Assembly (NCBI GenBank): GCA_965247355.1 | Contig: OZ252011.1 | Coordinates: forward strand, 868,001 to 932,000 | Source: RHLJ01 sp965247355 | GTDB taxonomy: Bacteria; Bacteroidota; Rhodothermia; Balneolales; Balneolaceae | Direction: 5' to 3' | DNA length: 64,000 nt | Shown here: positions 16,840-25,276 of the stretch, one piece after another | Layout: each line of letters starts with the position of its first letter | How positions within the stretch are numbered: position 1 is the first letter of the stretch | Made by a program: the position numbers and the translations under genes | Notes under the pieces: model-generated | The model's input: only the letters and a program-made list of their open reading frames with translations | Database searches by the model: none | What the model was told of the DNA's origin: nothing

Positions 16840-16876
16840 AAGAAAAAAAGCTCTTCAACTTCTGTTGAAGAGCTTT
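16840..16876 (-). terminator. Terminator after tRNA-Leu
   Basis: On the minus strand a perfect 13-bp stem AAAGCTCTTCAAC / GTTGAAGAGCTTT with a four-base loop is followed by a long T-rich run. It separates the tRNA transcript from the thr leader, implying the thr operon has its own promoter between about 16793 and 16840. Confidence 0.85.
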
Positions 16877-16879
16877 AAG

Positions 16880-16961
16880 TACCAAGGAGGGGAATCGAAC
16901 CCCTACTCCGTGAGGAACGCGAGTTTGAGTCGCGCGCGTCTACCAGTTCCGCCACCTTGGC
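16880..16961 (-). tRNA. tRNA-Leu (anticodon CAA)
   Basis: The minus strand begins GCCAAGGTGGCGGAACTGG and ends with the T-arm GGGGTTCGATTCCCC and CCTTGGT. The anticodon stem is CGCGA / TCGCG with loop CTCAAAC, giving anticodon CAA (Leu, codon UUG). The long variable arm (TTCCTCACGGAG) is typical of tRNA-Leu. The last acceptor pair is a G-U wobble, and the 3' CCA is not encoded. Confidence 0.95.
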
Positions 16962-17069
16962 TTAGGAAGCCTTAAAGATAAGACGACTTACAGACAAATA
17001 ACAAAGTAAATTATTTACCGTCTATGATTTATCTTTTAGGTATTAATAATTCATTTTGAAATCGCACAA

Positions 17070-18230
17070 ATGATGAAAAACCTTTTTCTGGTATTTCTTT
17101 TTCTTTTGATTGGTACTGTTTCCTGTAATTATGTGAAAAACGTAAAACTACTTACGGGAGGGGATCTGGACCGGGAAAATTTCCAACAAACCATTCCTTT
17201 TTCATACATCAAAAAAATCATTGTTATAAAAGCTGAGGTTAATAATGATACTACAAAGAGAGCATTCATTTTTGATACAGGCGCTTTTAACAGCAAAATT
17301 GAAAAAGGTCTTGCAGATAGTTTAGGGTTGAAAAAAATGGCTTCTAAAGATAATTCAACAGCACAAGGGATAAGCAGAGATATTGAGGTAACCAGAATAA
17401 ATTCTTTAAAGCTCGGTGAAACCGTGTTTGAAAAAATAGGTGCCGGGAAACTTGAATATGATGAAGGTTCAGTAAGTCCATGTCTGGCTGAAGATGGGTT
17501 AATAGGTGCAAACCTGATCAAGCTTGCACATTGGAAAATTGATTATCAAAACAGCGAAATCACCTTTTCTGATAAAGCTATTATAACAGATGAATACAAA
17601 AAATTAATTCAAATTAAATTTGATAAGCCACTACTGTCGGGTGTACCGGATGTGAATATCAAAATAGGAGGCAGGGAGGTCCAAAATGTTCTATTCGACC
17701 TTGGGTATAACGGTGGCATTATCCTTCCTAAAGAGTTGAGTTCCTATTTTAATTCAGATGTCGAAAAGACTATTATCGATTTTTCAACTTCTGGCATCTA
17801 TGGCACAAACCTTGATACACTTACGGTTAAAAACCTGGAGGTTGGTTTTGAAGAAGCGTTAGGTGAAATCCCGGTTGAATTTTCTTCACTAGGAAAAGCG
17901 TTAATAGGAAATGATTTCCTTGAGCATTTCACCGTGTATATCAATTACAAGAAAAAAGTAATTACTCTTCTGCAAGAGTCAGAAATAGAGATTGATGAAC
18001 CTGCGAATTTTATTCCCGGAATACTTTCCACAGATCAATGGATTGTTAACCGTATACAGGAAAACAGTGAACTGTCTCTTGGAGACACATTATCAACGAT
18101 AAATGGGAAAAAACCGGGTGAAGTCTTTTCAGGAACTTGCGATTACTTTCTTGGAATTGGAAACTTACTGGATGACCAGTCAATTGAAGTAACAACTACG
18201 GAGGGTAAAACCCTGATTCTTAATAAATAG
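17070..18230 (+). CDS. Retropepsin-like aspartyl protease lipoprotein (386 aa)
   Basis: The lipoprotein signal ends LIGTVSC (Cys near residue 19). Two pepsin-like half domains follow. The first has FIFDTGAFNSKI (D-T-G catalytic type). The second has VLFDLGYNGGIIL, where the Thr of D-T-G is replaced by Leu. The C-terminal part (from about 310) resembles a PDZ-like tail (LGDTLSTINGKKPGE). The family is the bacterial aspartyl protease_2 type seen in Bacteroidetes envelopes. Peptidase activity is plausible but the altered second motif makes it uncertain. A second Met codon follows immediately; either start is possible. Confidence 0.8.
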   Translation: MMKNLFLVFLFLLIGTVSCNYVKNVKLLTGGDLDRENFQQTIPFSYIKKIIVIKAEVNNDTTKRAFIFDTGAFNSKIEKGLADSLGLKKMASKDNSTAQGISRDIEVTRINSLKLGETVFEKIGAGKLEYDEGSVSPCLAEDGLIGANLIKLAHWKIDYQNSEITFSDKAIITDEYKKLIQIKFDKPLLSGVPDVNIKIGGREVQNVLFDLGYNGGIILPKELSSYFNSDVEKTIIDFSTSGIYGTNLDTLTVKNLEVGFEEALGEIPVEFSSLGKALIGNDFLEHFTVYINYKKKVITLLQESEIEIDEPANFIPGILSTDQWIVNRIQENSELSLGDTLSTINGKKPGEVFSGTCDYFLGIGNLLDDQSIEVTTTEGKTLILNK

Positions 18231-18233
18231 CTT

Positions 18234-19247
18234 TTATTTATACCCATTAGGGTTATTTGATTGCCATCTCCATCCATCTTCACACATTTCTTTAATACCT
18301 CGTTCGGCTTCCCATCCGAGTTCTTCTTTAGCTAGTTTCGGATCTGCGTAGCACTCGGCAATATCTCCAGGTCTTCGGGGAGCAATTTTATAGGATACTT
18401 TTTTACCGGATGCATCCTCAAATGCTTTAACCATTTCTAAAACGCTCGAACCATTCCCAGTACCCAGATTAAATACATTAACTCCTCCAGAAGCTCCTTC
18501 AAGATGTTTAAGTGCTTTTAAGTGACCTAAAGCTAAATCCACAACGTGAATATAGTCCCGAACACCGGTTCCATCCGGAGTAGGGTAGTCATCCCCAAAA
18601 ACTGAAAGCTGCTCTAATTTTCCAACAGCTACCTGAGAAACGTAAGGCATTAGATTATTAGGAATTCCATTTGGGTCTTCGCCAATAAGTCCTGATTTGT
18701 GTGCTCCAACTGGATTAAAATACCGAAGCAAGGTGATATTCCAGGTATTATCAGCAACCCAAACGTCTTTTAAAATATACTCTATAAATAGTTTGGTGCG
18801 ACCATAAGGATTTGTTGCTGAAAGAGGGAAGTCCTCTGTAATAGGAACAGAAGCGGGATCTCCATAAACCGTTGCAGACGAACTAAAAACTAAATTCTTA
18901 ACTCCGTGGGTCTTCATTACTTCGCATAGAATCAGTGTACTATCAATATTATTCTGATAATACATAATGGGTTTTGATACTGATTCTCCAACGGCTTTGT
19001 ATCCGGCAAAATGAATGACTGAGTCGATTTCATAAGACTCAAAAACATCATTTAAACCTGACTGATCCAGCAAATCAAGATTATAAAAGTGTGGTTTTCT
19101 GCCGGTAATTTGTTGAACTCTTTTAAGTGATTCTTCACTACTGTTTGAGAGATTATCAACTACCACTACATCCTGATCTGTATTTAATAATTCTAAAACG
19201 GTATGGCTACCAATATAGCCGGCTCCACCTGTTACGAGTACTGACAT
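18234..19247 (-). CDS. galE: UDP-glucose 4-epimerase
   Basis: An extended SDR that interconverts UDP-glucose and UDP-galactose using bound NAD. The Rossmann motif TGGAGYIGSH is at residues 6-15, SSSATVYG supplies the catalytic Ser/Thr, NPYGRTK gives Y-x3-K, and NPVGAHKSG is a substrate-loop hallmark of GalE. Length (337) fits. It probably serves surface polysaccharide synthesis. It is convergent with the upstream-facing lipoprotein gene, with stops three bases apart. No other gal gene is nearby. Confidence 0.95.
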   Translation of the reverse strand: MSVLVTGGAGYIGSHTVLELLNTDQDVVVVDNLSNSSEESLKRVQQITGRKPHFYNLDLLDQSGLNDVFESYEIDSVIHFAGYKAVGESVSKPIMYYQNNIDSTLILCEVMKTHGVKNLVFSSSATVYGDPASVPITEDFPLSATNPYGRTKLFIEYILKDVWVADNTWNITLLRYFNPVGAHKSGLIGEDPNGIPNNLMPYVSQVAVGKLEQLSVFGDDYPTPDGTGVRDYIHVVDLALGHLKALKHLEGASGGVNVFNLGTGNGSSVLEMVKAFEDASGKKVSYKIAPRRPGDIAECYADPKLAKEELGWEAERGIKEMCEDGWRWQSNNPNGYK

Positions 19248-19292
19248 ATTATTTTCTCCTTTATGTTTTACTCAAACTAAAACATATCCAAT

Positions 19293-19323
19293 AAAAAAAC
19301 CCTCTCAACTTTTGATGAGAGGG
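19293..19323 (-). terminator. Terminator upstream of galE, ending the preceding lipoprotein gene
   Basis: On the minus strand CCCTCTCA pairs with TGAGAGGG across an eight-base loop, followed by a run of seven T. It lies 35 bases after the stop of the two-domain lipoprotein gene. Confidence 0.8.
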
Positions 19324-19358
19324 GGCTTTGTTCAGACTATGCCAGTAGTCTTCGGAGA

Positions 19359-20252
19359 TTAGTTGATAACCACACTTCCGGTAGAGAATGTATCAGCGTT
19401 ATTATCAGTGGAGTACAGAGTACGATCTGTTGCTGAAGTAGGTATTTGTCCTACCAGAGGTTTTAACGTATACGGAGCCGGACTGTCATCCGGATACGGT
19501 TCAATAGAAATAACCGCTATACCGCCTGCTAAATCAATTGGAAAGCTTAATCCTGATGGAGCATTAAGTAAAAAGTCTTCACCAGGAAAGGGTGGAGTAG
19601 GATTGCTGCCGCTAAATCCGGCAAATGCATCGGCCCCTGTAACTGAGGTAAATGTTCCTGTACTGATTGGAGTGCCACCTGAAACTGCCCAGCCTTCATA
19701 TCTCCAGCCTGCAGGTAATGTCGGAAGTGTCAAAGTTGCACTTGGACCTGAAGGATCCAGAAACCAAATTCCGCTGTTTTCATTGGAATCATCATCATCA
19801 CTAGGAGTTGCAAGGATATAACTTCCTGCAGCATCTCTATAATCATTACCTAAAGAAGCACTATGTGCAAAAGAAAGTGTAGAACGTCCATTTGAAATTT
19901 CACCTGAAAGATGGTGGGTTTCTGCCGGAATATCATCCGTATCACCTGACGGTTCAATACTCAATACAAATGTAGTGGCTGAAGATAGATCTGCATCTAC
20001 CGTAAATGCTCCGTTTTCAATAGTAGAGCCAGTTAGAGTTACTAAATTGCCGTTTGTATCAACGTTAAATTTACCAGTAGTTACGGGACTTCCATTAATA
20101 ATTACCCAGCCTTCAAAATGAAAGCCATTTTGAAGGGATTCAACACCAGCAAGTTCTAATGTTAGTATTTGTGGATCAGAATCCGATGATGTACTGCATG
20201 CTGTTAATAAGCTTGAAACAAGTATGAGAGTTAATAATAATTGAGATTTCAT
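19359..20252 (-). CDS. Two-domain lipoprotein of unknown function (297 aa)
   Basis: The signal peptide ends LLTACS (lipobox LTAC, residue 19). The mature part is an internal duplication. Residues ~45-120 and ~175-265 share (F/W)xxEGWxxxxGxPxxTGxF and a later (F/A)V(L/I)SIEP strand. This motif resembles the anti-sigma-K (RskA) C-terminal-like fold, so a beta-sandwich adhesin or sensor domain is likely. The linker is Asp/Ser-rich (SDDDDSNENS). A strong terminator follows. The role is unknown; surface exposure is inferred. Confidence 0.75.
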   Translation of the reverse strand: MKSQLLLTLILVSSLLTACSTSSDSDPQILTLELAGVESLQNGFHFEGWVIINGSPVTTGKFNVDTNGNLVTLTGSTIENGAFTVDADLSSATTFVLSIEPSGDTDDIPAETHHLSGEISNGRSTLSFAHSASLGNDYRDAAGSYILATPSDDDDSNENSGIWFLDPSGPSATLTLPTLPAGWRYEGWAVSGGTPISTGTFTSVTGADAFAGFSGSNPTPPFPGEDFLLNAPSGLSFPIDLAGGIAVISIEPYPDDSPAPYTLKPLVGQIPTSATDRTLYSTDNNADTFSTGSVVIN

Positions 20253-20356
20253 TGTGAGTTTGTTTGTTTAATATTTACAAACTCAAATTACTGACCTAGT
20301 ATCACGGAAATATCACAGGAGTATAAAAGAAGTATAATGTACGTTTTATCAGGTAA

Positions 20357-20881
20357 TTACTGTTTTACCTGAAAGCGATCTTTTAGTCCTATCTTTGAAA
20401 AGTATCTCACCTGACTATTAAAAGAACTGAAACTGGTTATCATTCGCGCTTTTAGAGTGTCCGTTTGAATCGATAAAACAGTTTCCCTTGTTTTATATCG
20501 TAAAAAGTTGGCAAGCATGCCTATTACTGGTAAATCTGAAATAAATATCAATACTTTAAGAAGTGAGTGATTCCAAATATTTCGTTCTTCAATAAGATTA
20601 GTAAGGGTAATTCTATCTATACAATTATGCGGAATCAAAATGGCATTCTGATAATTACTTTTATTCAAGTGAAGATATAACCCTTTTTCATAGCGCTGAA
20701 AGATGGCTTTCATTTCATCTCGTTTAAGTGGGAGAGGGTTCCCATCCAAATCAGTAATCTCTTTAACGAAGAAATAAGAAGAACCTGTAGCAGTAAATAA
20801 TTTACCGGGCTCTTTGTAAGGTTTACCTAAAAGAGGACTGATCAGGTCCTGATCGTACAGTTCGCTTTCTTTTAATATCAT
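20357..20881 (-). CDS. Protein of unknown function downstream of a two-component system (174 aa)
   Basis: The start lies nine bases after the histidine kinase stop, so it is probably the third gene of that operon. The N-terminal half is polar. A moderately hydrophobic stretch (LLKVLIFISDLPVIGMLANF, about residues 107-126) may be a membrane-associated helix. The C-terminus is basic and polar. I recognise no family. Linkage suggests an accessory or output of the kinase/regulator pair. Confidence 0.65.
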   Translation of the reverse strand: MILKESELYDQDLISPLLGKPYKEPGKLFTATGSSYFFVKEITDLDGNPLPLKRDEMKAIFQRYEKGLYLHLNKSNYQNAILIPHNCIDRITLTNLIEERNIWNHSLLKVLIFISDLPVIGMLANFLRYKTRETVLSIQTDTLKARMITSFSSFNSQVRYFSKIGLKDRFQVKQ

Positions 20882-20890
20882 ACATCGTGT

Positions 20891-22366
20891 TTAGTCTCTA
20901 TATGGTAATAGACTAAAACTGAAAGTCGTTCCCTGATTTATTACACTTTGTACAGAAAGTTTAGAGCCATGCAATTCAAGAATTTTCTGAGCGATGGACA
21001 ATCCAAGTCCAACGCCGGTATCGCCGGTTCGGCTTGGGTCGGTTTGATAGAATCGATCAAAGATTCTGTTTATCTGATCTTCAGGAATACCAACGCCGGT
21101 ATCTGAAATTTTGATACTTACCAGATTTCCTTCGTTTGCAGGAATAATATTGACCTCACCATCTTTTCTGGTGTTCTTAATGGCATTGTCAATAAGGTTG
21201 GAAATTGCTCTTTCCATAAGGGCAATATCAGCGTTTACAAGATTTAAAGGCTCGTTCGGAAGGATTGCTTTCAGTGATATATTTTTCATTTGGGCCTGGG
21301 GTTGGAACTGAGCCACTACGTCCTGCACTAATTCTGCCATTGATACAGGCTCCAGATCCGGTTGAACGTTTTTTGCGTCCAATTTTGAAAGCTCAAAAAG
21401 TTCGGCAATCAAATTCCCAAGTTTGCGTGTATTACGAAGTACGATATCGTAGTACTTGCTGCGGTCTGCATCCGAAAGGGTTTTATCTTTTTGTTGGATG
21501 GTTTCCAGATACCCTTGAATGGAAGCCAGCGGACTACGGAGATCGTGCGATACATTAGCAATTAACTCTCTGCGAAGTTTATCTACTTGCTTGATTTCAT
21601 CCATATTGGCAACCAGTGTATCGGCCATTTGATTAAATGAGTTTCCAAGCATGCCGATTTCATCTGAGGATTGAACCTGAACTCGTTCATTGAGCTGGCC
21701 GTGCTCAAAAGCTTGAACGGTGGAAGCCATAGTTCTCAAGCGGTGAGTCAACCAGCGAAAAATTAGTAAGCCCAGAAGGAGAGTTCCTACCAGAATCATC
21801 CCTAATCCAATCATTGAATTTTTGATGATGTAACTCTCAGCTAGCATTCCGGCAGTTTCGTCATAGAGTTTACCACCGAGAATCACATATAAATAACATC
21901 CTTCTTCGCCCATGATTGAAATATTAGCAGTAGAGAAAGGTTTAAGTGAATTCGGGTTCAAGGGATCCTGCCCGAGAATGGGTAATTCATCTCCAGCTAA
22001 GAATTGATCAAGGGGTTCTGTCTCAATAAAATCAAGTTGTAGGTTTGCACTGGATTCTTCACCAAGAAATACTCCTTTTATCATTCCGCCGCCACCGACG
22101 AGGTAAATATCAACCTGAGGATTAATGCCTTGTAAGTATTCAATTTCTTTTTGAATATTCTCGACGTCGATCATATCATTCAGGTAGGGCTGAATTTCCA
22201 TGGCCATTTCAAAAGCCAGATCCTTATTCACTTTTTGCTGAGTTTCTTCAACAAACATCAGCGAGGATTTCATACTCAAATAGGCCAGAGATCCTCCAAG
22301 CAAAAGAATCAAAACAAGGAAAACCAGAGAAAGCTTCCCGTAAAAACTTTGGGTTAATTTGCTCAT
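20891..22366 (-). CDS. HAMP-type sensor histidine kinase (491 aa)
   Basis: A TM segment (residues ~10-32) is followed by a periplasmic sensor of about 150 residues. A second TM (about 188-206) leads into HAMP (FEHGQLNERVQVQSSDEIGMLGNSF). HisKA follows with the phospho-His in NVSHDLRSPL, and HATPase has N box NLIDNAIKNT plus G boxes DTGVGIPEDQ and GVGLGLSIA. It overlaps the upstream response regulator by four bases, a coupled pair. The architecture is like BaeS/PhoR, so envelope signals are probable. Confidence 0.93.
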   Translation of the reverse strand: MSKLTQSFYGKLSLVFLVLILLLGGSLAYLSMKSSLMFVEETQQKVNKDLAFEMAMEIQPYLNDMIDVENIQKEIEYLQGINPQVDIYLVGGGGMIKGVFLGEESSANLQLDFIETEPLDQFLAGDELPILGQDPLNPNSLKPFSTANISIMGEEGCYLYVILGGKLYDETAGMLAESYIIKNSMIGLGMILVGTLLLGLLIFRWLTHRLRTMASTVQAFEHGQLNERVQVQSSDEIGMLGNSFNQMADTLVANMDEIKQVDKLRRELIANVSHDLRSPLASIQGYLETIQQKDKTLSDADRSKYYDIVLRNTRKLGNLIAELFELSKLDAKNVQPDLEPVSMAELVQDVVAQFQPQAQMKNISLKAILPNEPLNLVNADIALMERAISNLIDNAIKNTRKDGEVNIIPANEGNLVSIKISDTGVGIPEDQINRIFDRFYQTDPSRTGDTGVGLGLSIAQKILELHGSKLSVQSVINQGTTFSFSLLPYRD

Positions 22367-23082
22367 ACTAATTCATGTTCTTCAGTGAAACGATATCCCA
22401 CTCCCCAAACCGTTTTAATGAAAAGAGGGTTGGCGGGGTCATCTTCAATTTTACTTCGCAATCTGTTTATATGCGAATTTACGGTGTGGCTATATCCACT
22501 GTATTGGTACCCCCAAACAATGTCCAGTAGTTCCTGCCTGCTGTAAGCACGTCCGGGATTTGAAGCAAATAACAAGAGTAGATCAAACTCTTTTGAGGTT
22601 AACTCAAGCTGCTCGTCCCCAAGCTCAATGAGCCGTTTGTTGGGGTAGATTGAAAGTCTTCCAAATTCGATGTGTTCCTGTGTGTTGTCACCTGATTGTT
22701 CATTGGCATTAGCACGTCTAAGCAAAGCTTTAACCCGTGCACTAAGCTCACGAATACTAAAAGGTTTCGTGAGATAATCATCTGCTCCAAATTCCAGTCC
22801 CATGATTTTGTCAATTTCTTCTGCCTTTGCGGTTAACATCAGGATAGGAGTTTGAGGATCGTCTTTACGGATAGATTTACAAATTTCAAAACCATCCATT
22901 CCCGGAAGCATCACGTCAAGTATGACTAAAGAGTAGGGGTTGTTCCGGGCTTTATCTAAAGCTTCTAGCCCATTGAAACTTTGTTCAATAGAAAAATTTA
23001 AGTCGGTGAGCTGAATTTTGATGAGCTCAGATAAGTCTTCATCATCTTCAACAATCAGAATAGGGTGTTTGGGAGCTTTCAT
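22363..23082 (-). CDS. OmpR-family response regulator (239 aa)
   Basis: The receiver domain starts ILIVEDDEDLS and has the phospho-acceptor Asp in VILDVMLPGMDG and the conserved Lys in LTKPFS. The C-terminal winged helix includes LELTSKEFDLLLLFASNPGR and YRFTEEHELV. It is the partner of the kinase whose start overlaps its end. Targets are unknown. Confidence 0.93.
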   Translation of the reverse strand: MKAPKHPILIVEDDEDLSELIKIQLTDLNFSIEQSFNGLEALDKARNNPYSLVILDVMLPGMDGFEICKSIRKDDPQTPILMLTAKAEEIDKIMGLEFGADDYLTKPFSIRELSARVKALLRRANANEQSGDNTQEHIEFGRLSIYPNKRLIELGDEQLELTSKEFDLLLLFASNPGRAYSRQELLDIVWGYQYSGYSHTVNSHINRLRSKIEDDPANPLFIKTVWGVGYRFTEEHELV

Positions 23083-23151
23083 AGGGTTTATTTATGCTCC
23101 ATAATTACAAACCTATTTAAAGAAAAGTATCACAGAAAAATAACATTTGGC

Positions 23152-23502
23152 TTACTCTGAAAGCTCTTTAAGTTCTGCTAATATCTGGCTGCAAATCTTA
23201 CTCATTTTATCACAGGAAGCTTTTAGTTCTTTATCGTCTTTATTTTCCCAGATTAATGTTTTGGCTTGCTCGTATTCCTCAATGATTATTTCAAGGCCAA
23301 GCATTTGAGCTACAGGTTTTATCTTATGTCCTGCTTTACGAAAGTTCACTTCGTCTCTTTGCTTCAGGTACTCACAATAGTTTTCTTTGAATTCACCAAA
23401 TGAAGTCAAAGCTGCCACAGCAAACTCTTGGATGTATGAAGCTTCTCCATACAACATTTCATTTAAGGTGGTAAAATCAACTAATTTTTTATTACTGCTC
23501 AA
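23152..23502 (-). CDS. HPt-like phosphotransfer protein
   Basis: KAGHKIKPVAQMLGL matches the histidine phosphotransfer signature H-x-[LI]-[KR]-x-x-x-x-x-[LM]-G, the His being the phospho-acceptor. The surrounding text is all-helical and of usual HPt length (about 115 residues). An ATG at 23562 would overlap the thioesterase gene by 53 bases. I prefer a TTG at 23502, eight bases after the thioesterase stop, because the extra residues are not HPt-like. It lies just upstream of the OmpR/kinase pair but those are not hybrid kinases, so its partner may be elsewhere. Confidence 0.7.
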   Translation of the reverse strand: MSSNKKLVDFTTLNEMLYGEASYIQEFAVAALTSFGEFKENYCEYLKQRDEVNFRKAGHKIKPVAQMLGLEIIIEEYEQAKTLIWENKDDKELKASCDKMSKICSQILAELKELSE

Positions 23503-23509
23503 AAGAATA

Positions 23510-23881
23510 TTATTCGTTAGCTGGTTCGGTGATATTATGAGGTTTTGGAATACCAAATTCATCTAAATGCACAAACACAATCTCATCGATTGTAATTATT
23601 GTGTTTTTCTCAAATTTAGTACGCACTTCACATTTTACGGTAATAGAGGTTGTTCCAAATTTAACAGTTTCCATGCCAATCTCAATTACTTCTCCTAATT
23701 TTGCTGAATTCACAAAATTAATTTCGGACATGTATTTGGTGACGATATTGCCTTTTCCCAATTGGCATAAGACAAATATAGCAGCTTCCTCATCAATCCA
23801 ACTTAGCACTGTTCCACCAAATAGGGTGCCATGTGCATTTAGATCTTGTGGTTTTATAAGCTTTCTGCTAAAAAATCTCAT
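23510..23881 (-). CDS. Acyl-CoA thioesterase, hot-dog fold (123 aa)
   Basis: The YciA/BACH-type motif LNAHGTLFGGTVLSWIDEEA (from about residue 12) carries the Asn and Asp that set the active site. VKFGTTSITVKCEV supplies the central strand. Length is normal for a single hot-dog domain, which works as a hexamer. It probably hydrolyses short- to long-chain acyl-CoA. It starts a possible transcript that continues into the HPt gene and the two-component system. Confidence 0.88.
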   Translation of the reverse strand: MRFFSRKLIKPQDLNAHGTLFGGTVLSWIDEEAAIFVLCQLGKGNIVTKYMSEINFVNSAKLGEVIEIGMETVKFGTTSITVKCEVRTKFEKNTIITIDEIVFVHLDEFGIPKPHNITEPANE

Positions 23882-24189
23882 TTAAAGAACTGATCAAATA
23901 TTTAGATTTATTTTTTAATATAGGGAAGATAACTGTTTAAAAAGGTTGGAATTGTTGATTAATATGAAAATATACTGTTTTACTTTTTAGCAGGTCTTTG
24001 ACTGAGTAACTAAATCATTTCCGTTCAATTACTTCCAAGAATTAACCGTTTGATTGTGTTTCATTCTTTAAAAAAGTTTAATTCAATATTCTTTTTTACT
24101 ATAAAATTAATATTGTATTGTGTAACAAATCAGGTGTACAAACTCTTACTAGAAAAAATAAAAATACGTCATTTTACTTAGTTGGACTC
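23882..24189. other. AT-rich gap between divergent thioesterase and parA genes
   Basis: This 308-base stretch has no supportable gene. A TATAAA (24100-24105) might be a -10 element for parA but no good -35 partner is evident. No iteron or clear parS-type repeat was seen. Confidence 0.4.
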
Positions 24190-24945
24190 ATGAGGACAAT
24201 CGCTTTTACAAATCAAAAGGGTGGTGTTGGTAAAACAACATCGACTATCAATGTTGGAGCTGGACTGGCAAAACTTGGAAAAAAAGTACTTCTTATAGAT
24301 TTAGATCCACAGGCAAATCTTACCTATTCACTTCGTATGCACTCTCAAAGACTGGATAAGACAATTTACCAGGCGTTGAAAGGCTCTGCAAAATTGAATG
24401 ATGTAATTATCAAGCATAATGGGTTTGATTATATCGCATCGTCCATGGAGCTATCTGGAGCGGAGCTTGAACTCGCGAATGAACCAGCCCGTGAAAGCTT
24501 ATTGAAAAACTTTCTGGTTCAACTTAATGGGAGTGATTATGACTATGTATTAATTGATTGTCCACCAAACTTAGGCTTGCTAACTCTAAATGCATTTACT
24601 GCAGTAGAAGATATTTTTATAGTTCTTCAATCAGAGTACCTGGCGCTACACGGTTTATCTAAATTACTTGACTTAATTAAAGTGGTACAGCAACGGTTAA
24701 ACGCAAAATTAGAAGTAGGGGGAATAATCTGTACCCTGTACGATAGCCGTAAGAATTTGAACAAAGAGGTGGTTGGGCACATTAAAGATTATTTCGGTAA
24801 AAAAGTTTTTAATACTATAATTCGAGATAACGTTGCTTTGGCTGAAGCTCCAAGCCATCATAAAACTATTTTTGAGTATGATGGGAACAGTAATGGGGCA
24901 CAGGATTATTTAGCGTTGGCAAAGGAAATAAAAAACGGCCATTAA
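24190..24945 (+). CDS. ParA family partition ATPase (251 aa)
   Basis: The deviant Walker A NQKGGVGKTTS is at residues 8-18 of MRTIAFTNQK, followed by LIDLDPQANLT (A') and YDYVLIDCPPNLGLL (Walker B). It is a Soj/ParA-type ATPase that moves DNA or large complexes along the nucleoid. An in-frame TTG 72 bases upstream would add a poorly conserved extension, so I use the ATG at 24190. The next gene, four bases on, encodes a small RHH protein likely to be its partner. No parB is present here, so this may be a second, chromosomal Par-like system rather than the main soj/spo0J pair. Confidence 0.9.
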   Translation: MRTIAFTNQKGGVGKTTSTINVGAGLAKLGKKVLLIDLDPQANLTYSLRMHSQRLDKTIYQALKGSAKLNDVIIKHNGFDYIASSMELSGAELELANEPARESLLKNFLVQLNGSDYDYVLIDCPPNLGLLTLNAFTAVEDIFIVLQSEYLALHGLSKLLDLIKVVQQRLNAKLEVGGIICTLYDSRKNLNKEVVGHIKDYFGKKVFNTIIRDNVALAEAPSHHKTIFEYDGNSNGAQDYLALAKEIKNGH

Positions 24946-24949
24946 TTAG

Positions 24950-25201
24950 ATGAGTAAGAAGCGGGTGATGGGGCATAATCCACTTGGTTATCGCCCTCTG
25001 GCTGATGCAAAATTTGATTTTATTCCTCAAACTGATGCAGGATCGGGAGAGGAACCTGTATCTTCGAATACAGTTAATAAAAAGACAGTAAGTTATTATC
25101 TGGAAGAAGAAATAATTGATGAAATCAAACGCAGGGCAAGAGAAAAAGAGGATTCTTATTCACATACAGTCAATGAGATTCTGAAAAAGGCGATTAAATA
25201 A
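24950..25201 (+). CDS. Small ribbon-helix-helix protein, likely ParA partner (83 aa)
   Basis: It starts four bases after parA. The C-terminal 40 residues (TVSYYLEEEIIDEIKRRARE then HTVNEILKKAIK) fit a CopG/Arc-like ribbon-helix-helix: one strand followed by two helices. The N-terminal 45 residues are flexible and basic, including GHNPLGYRPLAD, and could carry the ParA-stimulating arginine or lysine as in ParG/omega-type adaptors. Function as a DNA-binding adaptor or autorepressor is inferred from the context. Confidence 0.7.
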   Translation: MSKKRVMGHNPLGYRPLADAKFDFIPQTDAGSGEEPVSSNTVNKKTVSYYLEEEIIDEIKRRAREKEDSYSHTVNEILKKAIK

Positions 25202-25276
25202 TAATTCTTTTCTATTTATTTCAGATTTCACAACGGCATTTCCTTATACTCTTGCAATTTCTAATGCCGGAAACGA

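Noticed and set aside
16626..16846. Intrinsic terminator in the thr leader
   Set aside because: The hairpins found have no following U-run on the thrA strand.
24118..24189. TTG start for parA
   Set aside because: The extra 24 residues precede the normal start of the ParA fold and are not family-like; the ATG at 24190 fits.
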